Assembly: GCA_021769225.1 (NCBI GenBank) | Contig: JAETTH010000014.1 | Location: forward strand, 1 to 40,210 | Source of the DNA: Erysipelotrichaceae bacterium | Lineage (GTDB): Bacteria > Bacillota > Clostridia > TANB77 > CAG-508 | Length of the DNA: 40,210 bases | Reading direction: 5' to 3' | In this document: positions 1 through 8,122 of the stretch, one piece after another | Numbering within the stretch: the stretch's first letter is position 1 | Layout: each line of letters opens with the position of its first letter | Notes under the pieces: generated by a model | The model's database searches: none | Told to the model about the DNA's origin: nothing | The model's input: the letters and a program-made list of their open reading frames with translations, nothing else | Made by a program: the position numbers and the translations under genes

Positions 1-958
1 TTTTATTTATTTTATATAATTGTATTTTTAAATAAAAATATTTTACTTTTATATTTTTATTTAATTACTATTTTTATTTTAAATAATATAAAATTTATTT
101 TTTCGCATCTTATTGTATTATTTAATTTTAAAAATTAGTTAGTTTTTTATTCTTGCCACTTTTTCATTATGTATACTTTTTCTTTTGTTTTCTTCTTTTT
201 TACTTTTCTTTAGTTCCGCATACTTCAAAGAATTTTTTTCTTATCTTTTTAACTACTTTTTTTCTTTATAATTATTCAGAGTTTTATTTGCTATTTTTCA
301 TTTTGTCAATTTTAGTTTGTTTTTATTTTATATTAAAAGAACATTTTGAAAAATGTATAAAAAATATTTTGAATTTTTAAAATATTTTTTATAATAATTC
401 AGAAAATTTAAAATAGTCGAAAGATAAAATAAAAAATATAGAGAAAAATAGAAATAGTAAATAATTATATAGATATTTTTTATTTGATTTTATAATTATA
501 TTTTTAATAAAAATTTTTTACTTTTATCTTTTATCAAATTATCATTTTTATGTATTCTATATTATTTTCAATGTAATTAAAAACGTTTTTATTTTTAAAT
601 TACTACCTAAATTAAATTGTTTATATTTTTTATTATATTATTTTGTTTTAAATTAGATTAATTCTATAAATTCTTTTTATTACTTTTCTTGCATTATGTG
701 TACTGTTTTCTTTGTTTTTTCTCTTTTCAACTTTCATTTTGTTTTTACTTTATGTTGAAAAATATTTTATATAATAATTTAAAAAATAAAAAAGTAAATA
801 TAAAAAATAAATAAATATTTTTTACATTCTATTTTCTATTTAATTTTTATATTTTTATTTTAGTTTAATTTTGTATAACCCTGCTTAAATTATTTTATAT
901 CTATTTATTTTCATAAAATAATATTTTTCTCATATATTTATTACTGGAGGATTATTTT
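1..958. repeat. AT-rich tract of two diverged tandem units, no convincing gene
   Basis: Almost pure A/T sequence. Two units can be aligned by eye: one from about 25 to 490 and one from about 498 to 840. Both open with AATAAAAAT followed by TTTTACTTTTAT. Both carry a core CATTATGTRTACT followed by a T-rich CTTT/GTTTTC stretch (near 165 and 692), and both close with AAATATTTT then ATAATAATT. The same core word occurs in the array at 27.1-28.5 kb. An open frame of 75 codons at 153-380 is a run of F, L, Y and S codons, as expected by chance in T-rich DNA, and has no ribosome binding site. I see no RNA gene here. Confidence 0.55.
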
Positions 959-1162
959 ATGAATCTTTATGAATTATCAGGTGCAGAATTAATGGCACTA
1001 GCAAATTCTATTTCTCTTTGCATTGCTCAAGATTTAAATTCTGAGCAAATAAGTATTATCAGTAGTTTTTTTACTATATTAGGAGACAATTTAGCTTTAC
1101 TTGCACTTACTCAATTTCAAAACAATTCTACTCCAGAAACTGATTCTAATTGTGATAAATAG
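959..1162 (+). CDS. Small conserved protein of unknown function, DUF6774-like
   Basis: A 67-residue protein with a good ribosome binding site (GGAGG about 9 bases before the ATG). It begins with a Leu/Ala-rich helix containing LSGAELMALANSIS, then a second amphipathic stretch around ILGDNLALLAL, and ends in a polar Asn/Ser/Thr tail. No signal peptide or clear membrane span is seen. The helix pattern resembles short Clostridia proteins I recall as DUF6774, whose function is unknown; this family match is from memory and not certain. It is transcribed towards recR and shares a bidirectional terminator with it. It stands alone after the AT-rich repeat tract, yet its codon use and ribosome site look like those of a real gene. 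Confidence 0.75.
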   Translation: MNLYELSGAELMALANSISLCIAQDLNSEQISIISSFFTILGDNLALLALTQFQNNSTPETDSNCDK

Positions 1163-1177
1163 AAAAAATATATAAAA

Positions 1178-1216
1178 AAATAATATTATTAAAAATTTAA
1201 TAATATTATTTTTTAT
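1178..1216. terminator. Bidirectional terminator between the 67-aa gene and recR
   Basis: Inverted repeat AATAATATTATT / AATAATATTATT around a short AAAAATTT-type loop, flanked by A-runs on one side and T-runs on the other. It can therefore end both converging transcripts. Confidence 0.7.
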
Positions 1217-1225
1217 TTTATTTAA

Positions 1226-1825
1226 TTATAATTCTCGTCTTCCTTCTAAAGCTTTTGCAAGAGTTACTTCATCTGTATACTCTAAATCTCCTCCTACTGG
1301 AATTCCATGTGCTATTCTAGTAACTTTAATTCCTAATGGCTTAATAAGTTTCGATAAATACATTGCAGTAGCTTCTCCTTCTACTCGTGGATTTGTAGCT
1401 AAAACAACTTCTTTTACTGAACCATCCATTAATCTAGATAATAGCTCTTTTATTTTTATATCATCTGGACCTACTCCATTCATTGGTGAGATAGAGCCAT
1501 GCAATACGTGATATACCCCTTTATATTCATGTGTTCTTTCCATTGCAATAATATCTCTTACATCTTCAACTACACAAATAATGCTTGGATCTCTTTTGGG
1601 ATTTGAACAAATAATACAAGGATCTGTGTCAGAAATATTATAACATTTTGAACAGTATTTTAAGTTCTTTTTTGCATTTACAATTGAAGAAATAAATTCA
1701 TTTGTTTCTTCTTCAGTTGCATCTAAAATATGAAAAGCAAGTCTTGCTGCTGTTTTATGTCCAATACTTGGTAATTTCTCAAATGCTTCTATTAATTTTT
1801 CTATTGATGGTGAATAATATGCCAT
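1226..1825 (-). CDS. recR: Recombination mediator RecR
   Basis: A 199-residue protein, the normal length for RecR, which works with RecF/RecO to load RecA at gapped DNA. In order it shows an N-terminal helix-hairpin-helix region with [17 protein letters not shown] (about 18-34), a four-cysteine zinc finger (Cys58, 61, 70, 73), and a Toprim domain beginning at [10 protein letters not shown] (about 82). The [20 protein letters not shown] block near the C-terminus is typical of the family. It is the last gene of the dnaX-ybaB-recR cluster, 13 bases after ybaB, with a GAGGAA ribosome site. The same order is known from Bacillus, supporting co-transcription. Confidence 0.97.
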   Translation of the reverse strand: MAYYSPSIEKLIEAFEKLPSIGHKTAARLAFHILDATEEETNEFISSIVNAKKNLKYCSKCYNISDTDPCIICSNPKRDPSIICVVEDVRDIIAMERTHEYKGVYHVLHGSISPMNGVGPDDIKIKELLSRLMDGSVKEVVLATNPRVEGEATAMYLSKLIKPLGIKVTRIAHGIPVGGDLEYTDEVTLAKALEGRREL

Positions 1826-1838
1826 ATTTTTTCCTCTT

Positions 1839-2183
1839 CTACATCAATCCTGGGATGTTGTATTTTCCTAATTGTTGTGCTTGTGCATTATCTACTTTTC
1901 TTAATGCTTCATTAACACATGTTAAAATTAAATCTTGTAACATTTCTACATCATCTGGATCAACAACATCTTTTTTTATTGTGATTTCTTTTACTTCTTT
2001 GTTTCCTGTTACTTTTACAGAGATTGCTCCTCCACCTGCAGTTGCTTCAAATTCTCTAGAAGCTAATTCTTCTTGTGATTTTGTCATATCTTCCTGCATT
2101 TTTTTAGCTTCTTTCATTAGTTGATTAATATTCATTCCTCCAAATCCTCCCATACCACCTGGGAATCCACCTCTTTTTGACAT
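1839..2183 (-). CDS. ybaB: Nucleoid-associated protein, YbaB/EbfC family
   Basis: A 114-residue protein matching the small dimeric DNA-binding YbaB/EbfC family. It has a Gly/Phe/Met-rich start, the signature [20 protein letters not shown] (about 18-37), then the beta-rich [17 protein letters not shown] and [21 protein letters not shown] segments. It lies 15 bases downstream of dnaX and just upstream of recR, the usual placement, so it is probably translated from one dnaX transcript. The family binds DNA and may help recombination or nucleoid organisation; the precise job is unsettled. Confidence 0.95.
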   Translation of the reverse strand: MSKRGGFPGGMGGFGGMNINQLMKEAKKMQEDMTKSQEELASREFEATAGGGAISVKVTGNKEVKEITIKKDVVDPDDVEMLQDLILTCVNEALRKVDNAQAQQLGKYNIPGLM

Positions 2184-2198
2184 TTTCTTTCCTCCTTT

Positions 2199-3800
2199 TT
2201 ATTCATCTACAATATCAATTGGTATGTCTAATCCTTTTACCAATCCTTCTAGCCCAACATCTTCTGTTTCTACTTTTTCTATTTGTCTTGCATCAATATA
2301 TTTTACTTTCATTTCTTTTCCAGCTTCAATAGATACAAGTCGATTTAATTCAGAAATATTTTCTGTTTTTTCTAGGATTGTTTTTCCAAAAGGTGTTAAT
2401 CCATTTGGAAATTCTATTCCTAAAATTAAATCATTTACTTCTTTAGCTGTAGTATTCATTAAATTTGTATATAACATTATTTTTCCGTTTTGTTTTAGTT
2501 CATTGATTACTTTTGGCCAATATTCAGCTGCTTTTGTTTTAGAAACAGTAGGCTTTGAAATTTTTGCTTTTTCTGGTTCCTTTTTTATTTCTATTACATT
2601 AGTTGTTACTCTTGGATTTATTGCCTCAGTTATTTTATTTTCTTCTAACCTAATAGTTCCTTTTTTTATCGTATTTTCTAGAGCTTCAACTCTTTTTTCT
2701 AGTCCTTCTATTGTTTTATCTTGTTGAGGATTACATAGTTTCATAATTCCCACTTGTAACATAATTGTTTTTTGTGAAGACCATTTGATATCATTTTCTA
2801 GTTCAGATAATTGATAAATCATATTTAATAATCTTTCTTTTGAAATATCTTTTGCTATTAAATTCATTTTATCAATTTCTTCTTTATTATATAACTCTAT
2901 TTCACCTGTTGTCTTTAATATTAAAATATCTTTTATATATTTAATAATTTCCCATAATAAATTATTAATATCTTTTCCTTCATTTAATACTTGATTCAAT
3001 GATTTTAGGGCTTCTTCTATATTATACTCAATAATATTTTGTATAATTTGATGAATAAAAGTCGTTTTAGGAATTCCTACTAAATCTTTTACTTTATTTT
3101 CATCTATTTTCCCTTCTCCTTCTTGTAAGCATCTTTCTAAAATACTAAGTGCATCTCTCATTGCTCCTTCTGCTAAAATAGCAATTGTATTTAATGCTTC
3201 TTGAGTTATTTCAATCTGACTTTTTTCACAAATAATTTTTAAACGTTTTATAATATTCTCATTTGAAATTCTTTTAAAATCAAATCTTTGACATCTCGAT
3301 AAAATAGTAGATGGTAATTTTTGAGGTTCTGTTGTTGCTAATATAAATTTTACATGTTCTGGTGGTTCTTCTAATGTCTTCAATAGTGCATTAAAAGCTC
3401 CTATTGATAGCATATGTACCTCATCAATAATATAGATTCTATATTTAGCTGTAGTTGGTAAAAAATTTACTTCTTCACGGATACTTCTAATATCTTCTAC
3501 ACTGTTGTTAGACGCTGCATCCATTTCTACAATATCAGTAAGTGACCCTGCCAGTGCTGCTTTACATATTTCACACTCATTACATGGCTCTCCATCTTTT
3601 GGATTTAGACAATTGACTGCTCTTGCTAATATTTTTGCTGCAGATGTCTTTCCGGTTCCTCTACTTCCATTAAAAAGATATGCATGCCCAACTCTTCCTG
3701 CTATTAATTGATTTTTTAAAGTCTTTGTAATATGTTCTTGTCCTACAATCTCATTAAAGGTAATTGGTCTAAATTTTCGATATAATGCAGTATAACTCAT
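2199..3800 (-). CDS. dnaX: DNA polymerase III subunits gamma/tau
   Basis: 533 residues; clamp-loader ATPase of the replicative polymerase. Visible in order: the conserved N-terminus TALYRKFRP, Walker A GSRGTGKT (45-52), zinc-binding cysteines (64, 73, 76, 79), Walker B with IIDEVHML (about 124-131), the sensor/arginine-finger motif LSRCQRFDF (about 168), and then a variable Lys/Glu-rich linker leading to a tau-like C-terminal domain. The linker contains a coiled-coil-like EGLEKRVEALENTIKK. The start fits the family although the ribosome site is distant (GAGGTG about 16 bases upstream). The SRP RNA lies directly upstream on the same strand. I did not see an obvious frameshift signal for a separate gamma form. 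Confidence 0.97.
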   Translation of the reverse strand: MSYTALYRKFRPITFNEIVGQEHITKTLKNQLIAGRVGHAYLFNGSRGTGKTSAAKILARAVNCLNPKDGEPCNECEICKAALAGSLTDIVEMDAASNNSVEDIRSIREEVNFLPTTAKYRIYIIDEVHMLSIGAFNALLKTLEEPPEHVKFILATTEPQKLPSTILSRCQRFDFKRISNENIIKRLKIICEKSQIEITQEALNTIAILAEGAMRDALSILERCLQEGEGKIDENKVKDLVGIPKTTFIHQIIQNIIEYNIEEALKSLNQVLNEGKDINNLLWEIIKYIKDILILKTTGEIELYNKEEIDKMNLIAKDISKERLLNMIYQLSELENDIKWSSQKTIMLQVGIMKLCNPQQDKTIEGLEKRVEALENTIKKGTIRLEENKITEAINPRVTTNVIEIKKEPEKAKISKPTVSKTKAAEYWPKVINELKQNGKIMLYTNLMNTTAKEVNDLILGIEFPNGLTPFGKTILEKTENISELNRLVSIEAGKEMKVKYIDARQIEKVETEDVGLEGLVKGLDIPIDIVDE

Positions 3801-3856
3801 TTTCTCTTAAGTCACCTCTTTTACCTAATTTTTCATTTAAAAAATGGTTTAAATCT

Positions 3857-3981
3857 TTAGAATATTCCTCTATGGAAAGTATTTCCACATAAAAGACACT
3901 ACTTATCGCTGCTTTCTTCCGAACCTGACGAAATTCATAGCTTTTTATTGGATCTACTCTCCATACAAGAGTATTCTAATT
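3857..3981 (-). ncRNA. ffs: Signal recognition particle RNA (small bacterial type)
   Basis: On the minus strand the S-domain signature GTCAGGTTCGGAAGAAAGCA is present near 3913-3932, a close match to the universal Ffh-binding loop. The flanks pair into a long rod: TTAGAATA at the 5' end with TATTCTAA at the 3' end, followed by further pairing of TATGGA with TCCATA. The length of about 125 nt suits a small 4.5S-like SRP RNA rather than one with a full Alu domain. It lies between tadA and dnaX as in Bacillus. Ends are set from the terminal pairing and may be off by a few bases. Confidence 0.93.
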
Positions 3982-3996
3982 TTTTAAGCCATTTAA

Positions 3997-4025
3997 ATTA
4001 TATACTTTTTTTCTTATTTTATCAA
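3997..4025 (-). promoter_or_regulatory. Sigma-A promoter for the SRP RNA
   Basis: On the minus strand, TTGATA, 17-base spacer, TATAAT. The -10 box ends about 16 bases before the paired 5' end of the SRP RNA, as expected for a strong stable-RNA promoter. Confidence 0.75.
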
Positions 4026-4043
4026 TGATTTAATCCAAATTTG

Positions 4044-4784
4044 TTACACTCTTTTAAAAATAATATCATCCATATTTGTTTTTTCTATACTAGTAGTTCC
4101 CTCTGTTAAAATATCTCCATATGGTAATTCTAATATAATATTTGCTTTAAAAGCTTTGTCTTCTAATTTTATTGTTAAGTCAAAACTAATTTTTCCTTTT
4201 AATTGCTCATTTGTTAAATCTAATTTTTGAATTAGAGTTCCATCATGGATAATTTGTTCTTCTTCATTTGAAATATATTCTCCAATGTGTTCATTAGCAA
4301 CTCTTAATTGAATTGTTCCACCTTGATTAGAGATTTCTAAATTTTTTAAATTTGTTTTTCCTGCTCCTCGATATTCTAATTTATCTTCAATTAGAAACTC
4401 TTCTGTATTTAAAAAAGTCCTTCCTTCTGTGCTATTAGGCATATACTCTTTAAAAGATCCTACTTGCGGATTTTCTATCATTTGAAAATTATCTAAAATT
4501 ACTTTTTCTATTTTGGCTTCTTTTTTATAGTTTTCATTTTTTTGTATAATAAAATATAGATCATTGTTTTGCATAATTTGAAAATTCCACTTGTTTTCTT
4601 CATCTGCATTTTGCATTCCTTCTGCTGTACTTACAATCATAATTTTAGAAAGGGTAAATGGCATATTTTTCTCCCCTTCTACTTCATATTTTAGCATGAT
4701 TAGTCCAACAACAGAAACTAACATAATAGCCATACAGATAATTACACTAATATGTACTACTTTCTTTTTCTTTTCCTCTTCCAA
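4044..4784 (-). CDS. Membrane-anchored protein of unknown function
   Basis: 246 residues, not recognised. A short Lys/Glu-rich cytoplasmic start (EEEKKKK) is followed by one hydrophobic span of about 19 residues (VISVIICMAIMLVSVVGLI region, residues 12-30). The rest is a soluble, beta-rich domain predicted outside the cell, without cysteines after the first span and without a lipobox. The gene starts 11 bases after tadA, so it is probably expressed with it. It is inserted into the otherwise conserved tadA-SRP RNA-dnaX order. The spacing and normal codon use argue it is real. A cell-surface or envelope role is inferred only from topology. Confidence 0.8.
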   Translation of the reverse strand: MEEEKKKKVVHISVIICMAIMLVSVVGLIMLKYEVEGEKNMPFTLSKIMIVSTAEGMQNADEENKWNFQIMQNNDLYFIIQKNENYKKEAKIEKVILDNFQMIENPQVGSFKEYMPNSTEGRTFLNTEEFLIEDKLEYRGAGKTNLKNLEISNQGGTIQLRVANEHIGEYISNEEEQIIHDGTLIQKLDLTNEQLKGKISFDLTIKLEDKAFKANIILELPYGDILTEGTTSIEKTNMDDIIFKRV

Positions 4785-4795
4785 AAAAACTCCCC

Positions 4796-5266
4796 CTATT
4801 TTTGTTGTTTTTTATTTTTTCTTAAGCTCTTAAAAAAGTCTTTTAATAATTTTTCACATTCTTCTTTTAAAACTTCATTTTCAGTTTCTATTTTATGATT
4901 AAATTCATAATCTTTTGCTAAATTTAAAACAGAACCGCAAGCACCAGTTTTCTGATCCATTGTACCAATATATAACTTTCTAATCCTTGCTTGAATTAGT
5001 GCTCCCATACACATAGGGCATGGTTCTAAAGTAACATACATATCACAATCATTTAGTCTCCATGCATTTAGTTTTTTACTTGCTTTTTGAATTGCTAAAA
5101 TTTCTGCATGATTTGTTGTATCCTTCTTCAATTCTTTTAAATTATGAGCCCTTGCTATTATTTTATTATCTTTTACGATTACAGCACCAACAGGAATTTC
5201 TTCTTTTTCATATGCCTTCTTAGCTTCCTTTAGGGCTTCTTTCATAAATCTTTCTTTATTTTCCAT
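4796..5266 (-). CDS. tadA: tRNA adenosine(34) deaminase
   Basis: 156 residues. TadA deaminates A34 of tRNA-Arg(ACG) to inosine. The zinc site and proton shuttle are clear: HAE at His53/Glu55 and PCPMC with Cys83 and Cys86. The N-terminal helix with ALKEAKKAYEKEEIPVGAVI is typical, and the length is normal. It lies upstream of the SRP RNA and dnaX, as in Bacillus, with the unknown membrane protein gene between. The Lys-rich C-terminus is ordinary for the family. Confidence 0.96.
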   Translation of the reverse strand: MENKERFMKEALKEAKKAYEKEEIPVGAVIVKDNKIIARAHNLKELKKDTTNHAEILAIQKASKKLNAWRLNDCDMYVTLEPCPMCMGALIQARIRKLYIGTMDQKTGACGSVLNLAKDYEFNHKIETENEVLKEECEKLLKDFFKSLRKNKKQQK

Positions 5267-5340
5267 GCTTCCTCTAATTTATTTTATTTTTTACTCTTTT
5301 ATTTTATAATACTTTTTCATATTTGTAAATAGCCACGCTG

Positions 5341-5362
5341 TATACTTATGTAAACAAGTATA
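5341..5362. promoter_or_regulatory. Inverted repeat TATACTT-N8-AAGTATA
   Basis: Perfect 7-base arms in the spacer between tadA and the decayed maturase locus, overlapping a possible -10 region (TATAAT at 5360-5365). The same arms with a 2-base spacer lie just before the XRE gene at 8974. This could be a shared operator, but the words are AT-rich and chance is possible. Confidence 0.3.
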
Positions 5363-5405
5363 ATATAATCCTTACGTCTTTAGTTAATATACAGTTTTAT
5401 TATAA

Positions 5406-5866
5406 ATGGAGGGACATTATTATGACCAGAAACCTGACAACAGTGTTTTTGACATTTACAAAGGACAACTAATAGAATTAATCCAGTTTTATTTGAATAA
5501 TCCAGATAGACCTTGTTCTTTACTCCATGAAAATATCAAAATTTTGGCTTATGATACTAATTATAAACCATAGTGTGATATTGAAAAGATGGCTGTATTT
5601 AATACAGTAGGTAAAGGGATTCCTTGCCATTTCTTTGAAGATATAACTATCGGTAAAGAATTAGCAAATAAAATCCCTAAACTTGATACTACTTGGCTCA
5701 TTGATTATATGGATCCAGTATGTAGAACCTGTAAGTTTATAAATTTGTGTCCAACATGTTTTGCTCAAATTACAAATCAACAAGATGTTTCTACAAACGT
5801 AATATAAATATATGTAAATCTGTAAAATTAAAACTCTATGCAAATGCTATCTTTCAACTAAAGTGA
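5406..5866 (+). pseudogene. Decayed radical-SAM/SPASM peptide maturase, C-terminal part only
   Basis: Reading from an ATG at 5406, a protein-like frame runs to an amber codon at 5571-5573, continues in the same frame to about 5800, and then continues one frame over to a TGA at 5864-5866. The pieces join into a sensible C-terminal SPASM domain. This includes GKGIPCHFFEDITIG, a C-x2-C-x5-C-x2-C cluster in CRTCKFINLCPTC (5730-5760), and after the shift NINICKSVKLKLYANAIFQL. The N-terminal radical-SAM core with CxxxCxxC is absent; an in-frame TAA sits immediately upstream of the ATG. The amber codon lies where KPWC would be natural, suggesting TGG to TAG. The resemblance to CXXX-peptide maturases is from memory. 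It is surely non-functional as a radical-SAM enzyme. Confidence 0.72.
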
Positions 5867-6016
5867 ATTGAAAAATTTAGTATTTCGAGCCTTAATTTAA
5901 GTGAGATTGGATAAAAAGAGTTATATGTAAAAATATGTAAGATAAGCCAGTATATTGATTTTGACCCACTCTAGAATTCCCTTTCATATAAAATTTACAG
6001 AAAGGAGAAAACTTAA

Positions 6017-6154
6017 ATGAAGGAGTTCAAGATTGATTCTAGTTTCCTTCCGAACATCTAGGTTCCTAATGTTAAGTTTACTGCATATAGTCAAAGTATG
6101 GCCTTATTGGAACTCACCACTAACTGTGGTTATGTCAGAAAGTGCTTAAAGTAG
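6017..6154 (+). pseudogene. Short ORF interrupted by amber; possible RiPP precursor remnant
   Basis: A good ribosome site (AAAGGAG, 9 bases before ATG) opens a 45-codon frame with a TAG at codon 15. The first half reads MKEFKIDSSFLPNI and the second half contains LLELTTNC and ends in RKCLK, with two cysteines. It follows the decayed SPASM maturase and is followed at once by a terminator. Size, position and terminal cysteines fit a peptide substrate of such a maturase, but I recognise no family. It may instead be another gene fragment. Both this and the maturase piece carry an in-frame amber codon, yet TAG serves as a normal stop in neighbouring genes. Confidence 0.4.
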
Positions 6155-6164
6155 TACAAACTAA

Positions 6165-6205
6165 AAAAGAGTCTAGTAACTCTAATAGAACTACTAGGCT
6201 CTTTT
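6165..6205 (+). terminator. Terminator after the decayed maturase locus
   Basis: Stem AAAAGAGTCTAGTA / TACTAGGCTCTTTT with a 13-base loop and one T-G wobble. It is well preserved in contrast to the broken genes before it. Confidence 0.75.
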
Positions 6206-6275
6206 CTATATGTTATAGATTTACCTGATTTTCACCTAAATTTCGCCTAAAAGAATTTTAAAAACTCTCAAATAC

Positions 6276-6351
<76 letters not shown>

Positions 6352-6372
6352 ATATGTTATTAGATCTTATAT

Positions 6373-6401
6373 AGTATAACTTATTTTTTTATTAAAAACA
6401 A
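6373..6401 (-). promoter_or_regulatory. Promoter for tRNA-Arg
   Basis: On the minus strand, TTGTTT, 17-base spacer, TATACT, about 21 bases before the tRNA 5' end. Confidence 0.6.
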
Positions 6402-6437
6402 GCTATATTCTATAAATACCATTTATTTTTTATTTGT

Positions 6438-6472
6438 ATACGAAAGAGCAGCCATTTGACTGCTCTTTCGTA
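6438..6472. terminator. Perfect hairpin after the 63-aa gene
   Basis: ATACGAAAGAGCAG paired with CTGCTCTTTCGTAT around a 7-base loop, directly after the stop of the minus-strand gene at 6478. The stem is strong but no clear T-run follows on either strand, so it may act as a 3' stabiliser rather than a simple intrinsic terminator. Confidence 0.55.
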
Positions 6473-6477
6473 TGAGG

Positions 6478-6669
6478 TTACTTATCCCGGTTCGGCCGGT
6501 ATGTCCCAAGTGCGGTTCCCATTACTCCAGTTTGTGTGTTTGCAAAACTGTGGTCACCATTTTCGGTGTTTTTGATGTTGTACTGTTTTGCAGTACCATC
6601 TTCGTTCTTATTGATCCATGTCTTCGTTTTCTCGCCATATTTGCCCTCATACCGATCCTTGTCAGACAT
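6478..6669 (-). CDS. Small hydrophilic protein of unknown function
   Basis: 63 residues starting at the ATG at 6669, chosen because GAGGAG sits 8 bases upstream; a longer GTG start would overlap that site. The product is polar and glycine/threonine-rich, with KYGEKTKTWINKNEDG near the start and GTALGTYRPNRD at the end. It has no signal peptide, membrane span or cysteine. I recognise no family. The DNA is distinctly richer in G and C than its surroundings (for example CCCGGTTCGGCCGG near the 3' end), which suggests recent transfer. It lies between tRNA-Arg and the tRNA nucleotidyltransferase gene and has its own strong 3' hairpin. Confidence 0.65.
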   Translation of the reverse strand: MSDKDRYEGKYGEKTKTWINKNEDGTAKQYNIKNTENGDHSFANTQTGVMGTALGTYRPNRDK

Positions 6670-6758
6670 AGTACACACTCCTCATTTTTTACTAAGTTCT
6701 TTCAAACTTGCATACATATTTTACTATATTAAAATCTTTATGTCAACCAATCTCAATT

Positions 6759-8012
6759 CTATTTTTTATTTATTTTATAGTAATTTTTTAGCCACTCAAT
6801 TCTTTCCTGATGTAATTTCTCTGCAATTTCTTTTCCTTTTATTTTAGGATATTTTTTTATAATATTTTTTCCTGATATTTCTTCTAACATTTCCTTACCA
6901 ATTTTATCAAATGTAGTCTGGACGCTTCCTAGATTTCCCCTTGATTTATCTGCTATGACAACTAAACTTAATCCTTCTAATCCCAATCTTGTTTTATCTA
7001 CTTCTTCAATAAATTTAGCTTGTTTACTTGGTGTCATTTTTTCAAAAATTCCACCTTTCATATGATATTTACAAGCTTCTTTTCCACTTTTTATCCAATT
7101 TTTAGGAATTCCAATTCGTTCTGACAAATTTTCTACTAATTTTCCACCAGTTTTATCATGATCATAGTGATGAGGATACTGTTCTTTTGGAGTAACCCCT
7201 TTTCCTAAATCATGTACTAGTCCACAAAATCTTATTTCAGTATCTGTTGTTAGTTTCGAAATATCATCTAAAACAATCATGCTATGATTATAACTATCAC
7301 CTTCCGGATGATATTTTTCTGGTTGTAGACTTCCAATTAAATCATAGATTTCTTTAAAGTGTACGTCTAACACTTCCGCTTCTTTTAATACCTGAAAGAA
7401 TAAGGAAGGATTAGAACTTTCTAACGCTTTATTTAATTCACTAAAAATTCTCTCTTTTGAAAGAGTTTTTAATTCTTCTTTTTCTAATTTGATTTGCTTA
7501 ATTGTTTCCTTATCGACTTGAAAGTTTAGACTTGCAGAAAATCTAGCAACTCGATAAACCCTTAATGGATCTTCTCTAAAACTTTTGCTTGTTGCTTTTA
7601 GGATTTTATTTTCTATGTCTTGTATTCCATGGTAAGGATCTATTATTTTGTTTGTTAATACATCAATTGCAATGGAGTTAATTGTCAAATCTCTTCTAGC
7701 TAAATCTTGCTCTATATTAATTTCTTTTGCCGTTTCAATTTGAAATTCTTTGTGTCCTTTCCCAATTTTACTTTCTTTTCGTGCTAAAGCAAATTCTTTA
7801 TTTTCTAAATCAAATACTTCAAAACTCTTTCCTCGAATTTTTGCTTCTGGAAATAATGTTTGAAATTCTCTAGAAGAAAGTCCAGTAACACAAAAATCTT
7901 CATCTGTACTCTCTTTTTCTAGGAATTTATCTCTTACTGCACCACCTACTAGATATAGGTTACCTCCAGCATTTTTTATTTTCTTTGCAATTGTTATTAT
8001 TTTTTCATCCAT
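6759..8012 (-). CDS. cca: tRNA nucleotidyltransferase (CCA-adding) with HD domain
   Basis: 417 residues from the ATG at 8012, preferred over an upstream ATG because LYLVGGAVRDKFL then falls at the usual distance from the N-terminus. Visible: the class II nucleotidyltransferase start GGAVRD, an acidic pair in STDEDF where the family has DxD, the ARRDLTINSIA motif, and REDPLRVYRVARF for the neck region. A phosphohydrolase-type HD segment follows with GLVHDLGKG and a YHPEGDSYNHS motif. The enzyme builds or repairs the 3' CCA of tRNAs. The three tRNA genes in this window already encode CCA, which points to a repair role here. It is divergent from the TtcA-like gene. Confidence 0.93.
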   Translation of the reverse strand: MDEKIITIAKKIKNAGGNLYLVGGAVRDKFLEKESTDEDFCVTGLSSREFQTLFPEAKIRGKSFEVFDLENKEFALARKESKIGKGHKEFQIETAKEINIEQDLARRDLTINSIAIDVLTNKIIDPYHGIQDIENKILKATSKSFREDPLRVYRVARFSASLNFQVDKETIKQIKLEKEELKTLSKERIFSELNKALESSNPSLFFQVLKEAEVLDVHFKEIYDLIGSLQPEKYHPEGDSYNHSMIVLDDISKLTTDTEIRFCGLVHDLGKGVTPKEQYPHHYDHDKTGGKLVENLSERIGIPKNWIKSGKEACKYHMKGGIFEKMTPSKQAKFIEEVDKTRLGLEGLSLVVIADKSRGNLGSVQTTFDKIGKEMLEEISGKNIIKKYPKIKGKEIAEKLHQERIEWLKNYYKINKK

Positions 8013-8122
8013 TTTTCTCACCAGTTTTAGTTTACTACGAATTATAAATTTTATCAATTATTCTCTATACTTCTTCTATTTTTTGTATTACAATGTTAAG
8101 ATAGAAATACGAGGAGGAAAAT

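Noticed and set aside
153-380. 75-codon hydrophobic ORF
   Set aside because: No ribosome site, F/L/Y-rich as expected by chance in T-rich repeat DNA; treated as part of the repeat tract.
5571-6061. Genome-wide TAG recoding
   Set aside because: TAG ends several intact genes here, such as the 67-aa gene, murA and the second XRE gene.
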